From an uncultured Lachnospiraceae bacterium (GTDB lineage Bacteria > Bacillota > Clostridia > Lachnospirales > Lachnospiraceae): 15,178 bases of DNA. This document shows, in pieces, positions 14,501-15,178 of this stretch. The position numbers and the translations under genes were made by a program. The stretch spans positions 1 through 15,178 of the forward strand of contig CAJORC010000006.1 of assembly GCA_905236615.1 (NCBI GenBank), written 5' to 3'. How positions within the stretch are numbered: position 1 is the stretch's first letter; every line of letters begins with the position of its first letter. Below the pieces are notes generated by a model. That model saw only the letters and a program-made list of their open reading frames with translations. It made no database searches and was not told where the DNA came from.

Positions 14501-15037
14501 AACAGCAGTCAGTTTGAGATTGACGAGGAAACCGGGATTCCGGCGGTCAGGGAAGGAAGCGTCCAGACCATAGGAGGTATCATCAGCGATGTTAATATAC
14601 GCCAGACCAAAAAAGGTGATACAATGGCTATATTAAAGCTGGAAGATCTTTTCGGTACGATAGAGGTCATAGTATGGCCCGACAAGTATCTTGCATATGC
14701 GCCTTATCTCGTTGTTGATAAGAAAGTACTGATAAACGGAAAGGTAAAGTGCGATGATGAGCGTGATGCACAGCTGATCGCAAATAAACTGACAGCATTT
14801 GAGGAGATCCCGAAGAAACTCTTTATCCGTTTCTCAAACATGGATGATTATAAATTGAGGAATGAGCTGCTTCTTGCAGCAATTCAGGATCATGGCGGAA
14901 GAGACAGCGTAGTGGTTTATATCAGTGATGAGAAGAAACAGAAAGTGCTTCCGAAAAGCCAGAATGTAAAGGCGGACGAGGAACTGATAGGAAGTCTGTC
15001 GAGGATATTCGGAGATGAAAATGTCAGATTAATATGA
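11582..15037 (+). CDS. dnaE: DNA polymerase III alpha subunit (DnaE)
   Basis: Replicative-type DNA polymerase of 1151 residues. In Firmicutes DnaE normally works beside PolC. The N-terminal PHP domain keeps what look like all nine metal ligands (H7, H9, D16, H41, E66, H88, C138, D206, H208), so a PHP-based proofreading nuclease may be active. The polymerase core has GPGRGSAAGA (from residue 355), the catalytic D399/D401 in PDIDVDF and D550 in KMDFLGLRTL. QMSIFD at 913-918 is a sliding-clamp-binding motif. An OB fold begins near 994 (VQTIGGIISDVNIRQTKKG). Length and order are those of DnaE rather than PolC. AGGAG at 11566-11570 overlaps the stop codon of the preceding lipoprotein gene and lies 11 bases before the ATG. 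No promoter or terminator separates it from the sugar operon. Confidence 0.97.
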   Translation: MSFVHLHTHTEYSLLDGSNKITEYVSRVKELGMNAAAITDHGVMYGVIDFYKACKAAEINPVLGCEVYVAPGSRHEKQGKADDDRYYHLVLLAENNEGYQNLMKIVSIGFTEGYYYKPRVDKEILRKYHKGIIALSACLAGEIPRALVRGQREEAEKLALEYEEIFGKGNFFLELQDHGINAQRLVDQELVAMSSKLGIELVATNDIHYTYHEDEKAHDILLCLQTGKKLADEDRMRYEGGQYYVKSEEEMQKLFPYALQALENTQKIADRCHVEIEFHNTKLPHFEVPEGYDSWSYLNHLCEEGFRERYPDDDGKLHEQMIYELSVIKKMGYVDYFLIVWDYINYAKEHDIPVGPGRGSAAGAIVSYALKITDIDPVKYDLLFERFLNPERVSMPDIDVDFAYEGRQQVIDYVVEKYGRDKCVQIVTFGTLAAKGVIRDVARVMDLPYSFGDNLAKMIPVELNITLDKALKENNDLRKLYETDETVHLVIDMCKRLEGLPRHTSMHAAGILITPESADNYVPLSRGSAGEVTTQFTMTTLEELGLLKMDFLGLRTLTVIQDAVNFANERHPGLNLDINKIDYDDPEVLKYISTGETDGIFQLESGGMQRFMKELSPESLEDIIAGIALYRPGPMDFIPKYIEGKKNAGNVSYDCPELEPILKPTHGCIVYQEQVMQIVQQLGGYTLGRADLVRRAMSKKKQHVMEEERANFVHGNAEQGVPGCVAKGISEETASKIYGDMMDFAKYAFNKSHAACYAYVTMQTAFMKYYYPVEFMSSIMTSFMDNPGKVAGYIMVCRNMGISILSPDINESAGGFTPSGEKAIRYGLKAIKSVGRPIIEAIENEREKNGKFTSIDDFIERLAGTELNRRAVESFIKAGALDSLGGTRKQYMFVYNAIIDNVVDERKNNVAGQMSIFDLMSGEDVKSRRFSLPNVGEFPEDERLSYEKEVLGVYVSSHPLLEYENLLKKNTTANSSQFEIDEETGIPAVREGSVQTIGGIISDVNIRQTKKGDTMAILKLEDLFGTIEVIVWPDKYLAYAPYLVVDKKVLINGKVKCDDERDAQLIANKLTAFEEIPKKLFIRFSNMDDYKLRNELLLAAIQDHGGRDSVVVYISDEKKQKVLPKSQNVKADEELIGSLSRIFGDENVRLI

Positions 15038-15054
15038 AAAAGGGGAAAAGTCTT

Positions 15055-15178
15055 ATGAAGAAAAAGAAGTTGTTGTGTGTGGTAACCGCTGTATTGCTTA
15101 TGGGAATCCTGAGTTCCTGCGGAATCAGGAACAGGCTGGGAAGTATAGCATCCAGAGTGAGGGATAAGCTTTCATCAG
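15055..15178 (+). CDS. Lipoprotein, N-terminal 41 residues (3' end outside window)
   Basis: The gene starts with MKKKK, a hydrophobic stretch and the lipobox LSSC (C22), the signature of a signal-peptidase-II-processed lipoprotein. What follows (GIRNRLGSIASRVRDKLSS) is basic and serine-rich linker-like sequence that does not identify a family. AGGGG at 15041-15045 lies 9 bases before the ATG, and the gap to dnaE is 17 bases, so it is probably in the dnaE transcript. The window edge cuts it off; its function cannot be told. Confidence 0.8.
   Translation, partial: MKKKKLLCVVTAVLLMGILSSCGIRNRLGSIASRVRDKLSS

Noticed and set aside
1..15178. CRISPR array, tRNA or rRNA genes, phage or defence islands
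   Set aside because: No spaced repeats, cloverleaf or rRNA-like segment, and no integrase, transposase or nuclease genes were found.

Overview
The window is a stretch of a bacterial chromosome of moderate GC. It most likely comes from a motile anaerobic Firmicute of the family Lachnospiraceae, Butyrivibrio-like at best guess. The reasons are the form of FliS and flagellin, the approximately 450-residue citrate synthase, the DUF1622 protein, the YesN/YesM-type two-component pair, strong purine-rich ribosome binding sites, and promoters built on extended -10 elements. Genus is inference; no rRNA or tRNA is present to fix it.

Layout. Bases 1-1533 hold the end of a flagellin gene and its chaperone fliS, closed by a good intrinsic terminator. 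An orphan ECF-transporter S component (1704-2270, +) then meets a DUF1622 membrane protein (2271-2603, -) stop codon to stop codon. Bases 2604-3260 are an untidy intergenic region. It holds divergent promoters, a 51-codon remnant of an AgrA/LytTR-type response regulator that still has a promoter and a terminator, a second promoter, and a long perfect hairpin. Next come dinB (Y-family polymerase, 3261-4532) and, with its own promoter and a hairpin-bearing leader, citrate synthase (4665-6035).

Bases 6085-11567 form a sugar-sensing operon. It encodes a YesN-like response regulator, a YesM-like dCache/HAMP histidine kinase, a membrane-anchored periplasmic-binding-protein homologue (these three coupled by ATGA overlaps), and an MglB-like galactose/glucose-binding lipoprotein. 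This resembles the known XylFII-LytS-YesN three-component arrangement, but no ABC ATPase or permease follows. Only 14 bases after the lipoprotein comes dnaE (11582-15037), the replicative-type DNA polymerase III alpha subunit with an intact-looking PHP domain. The window ends in the first 41 codons of another lipoprotein.

Most unusual item: between the anchored sensor and the lipoprotein lies a perfect 42-bp palindrome (19-bp arms, 4-nt loop; 10494-10535) flanked on both sides, with no gap, by the same 8-bp sequence GTAATAGT. This is the footprint expected of a very small palindromic insertion with a target-site duplication. It leaves the upstream stop codon inside the duplication and sits just in front of the lipoprotein's ribosome binding site.
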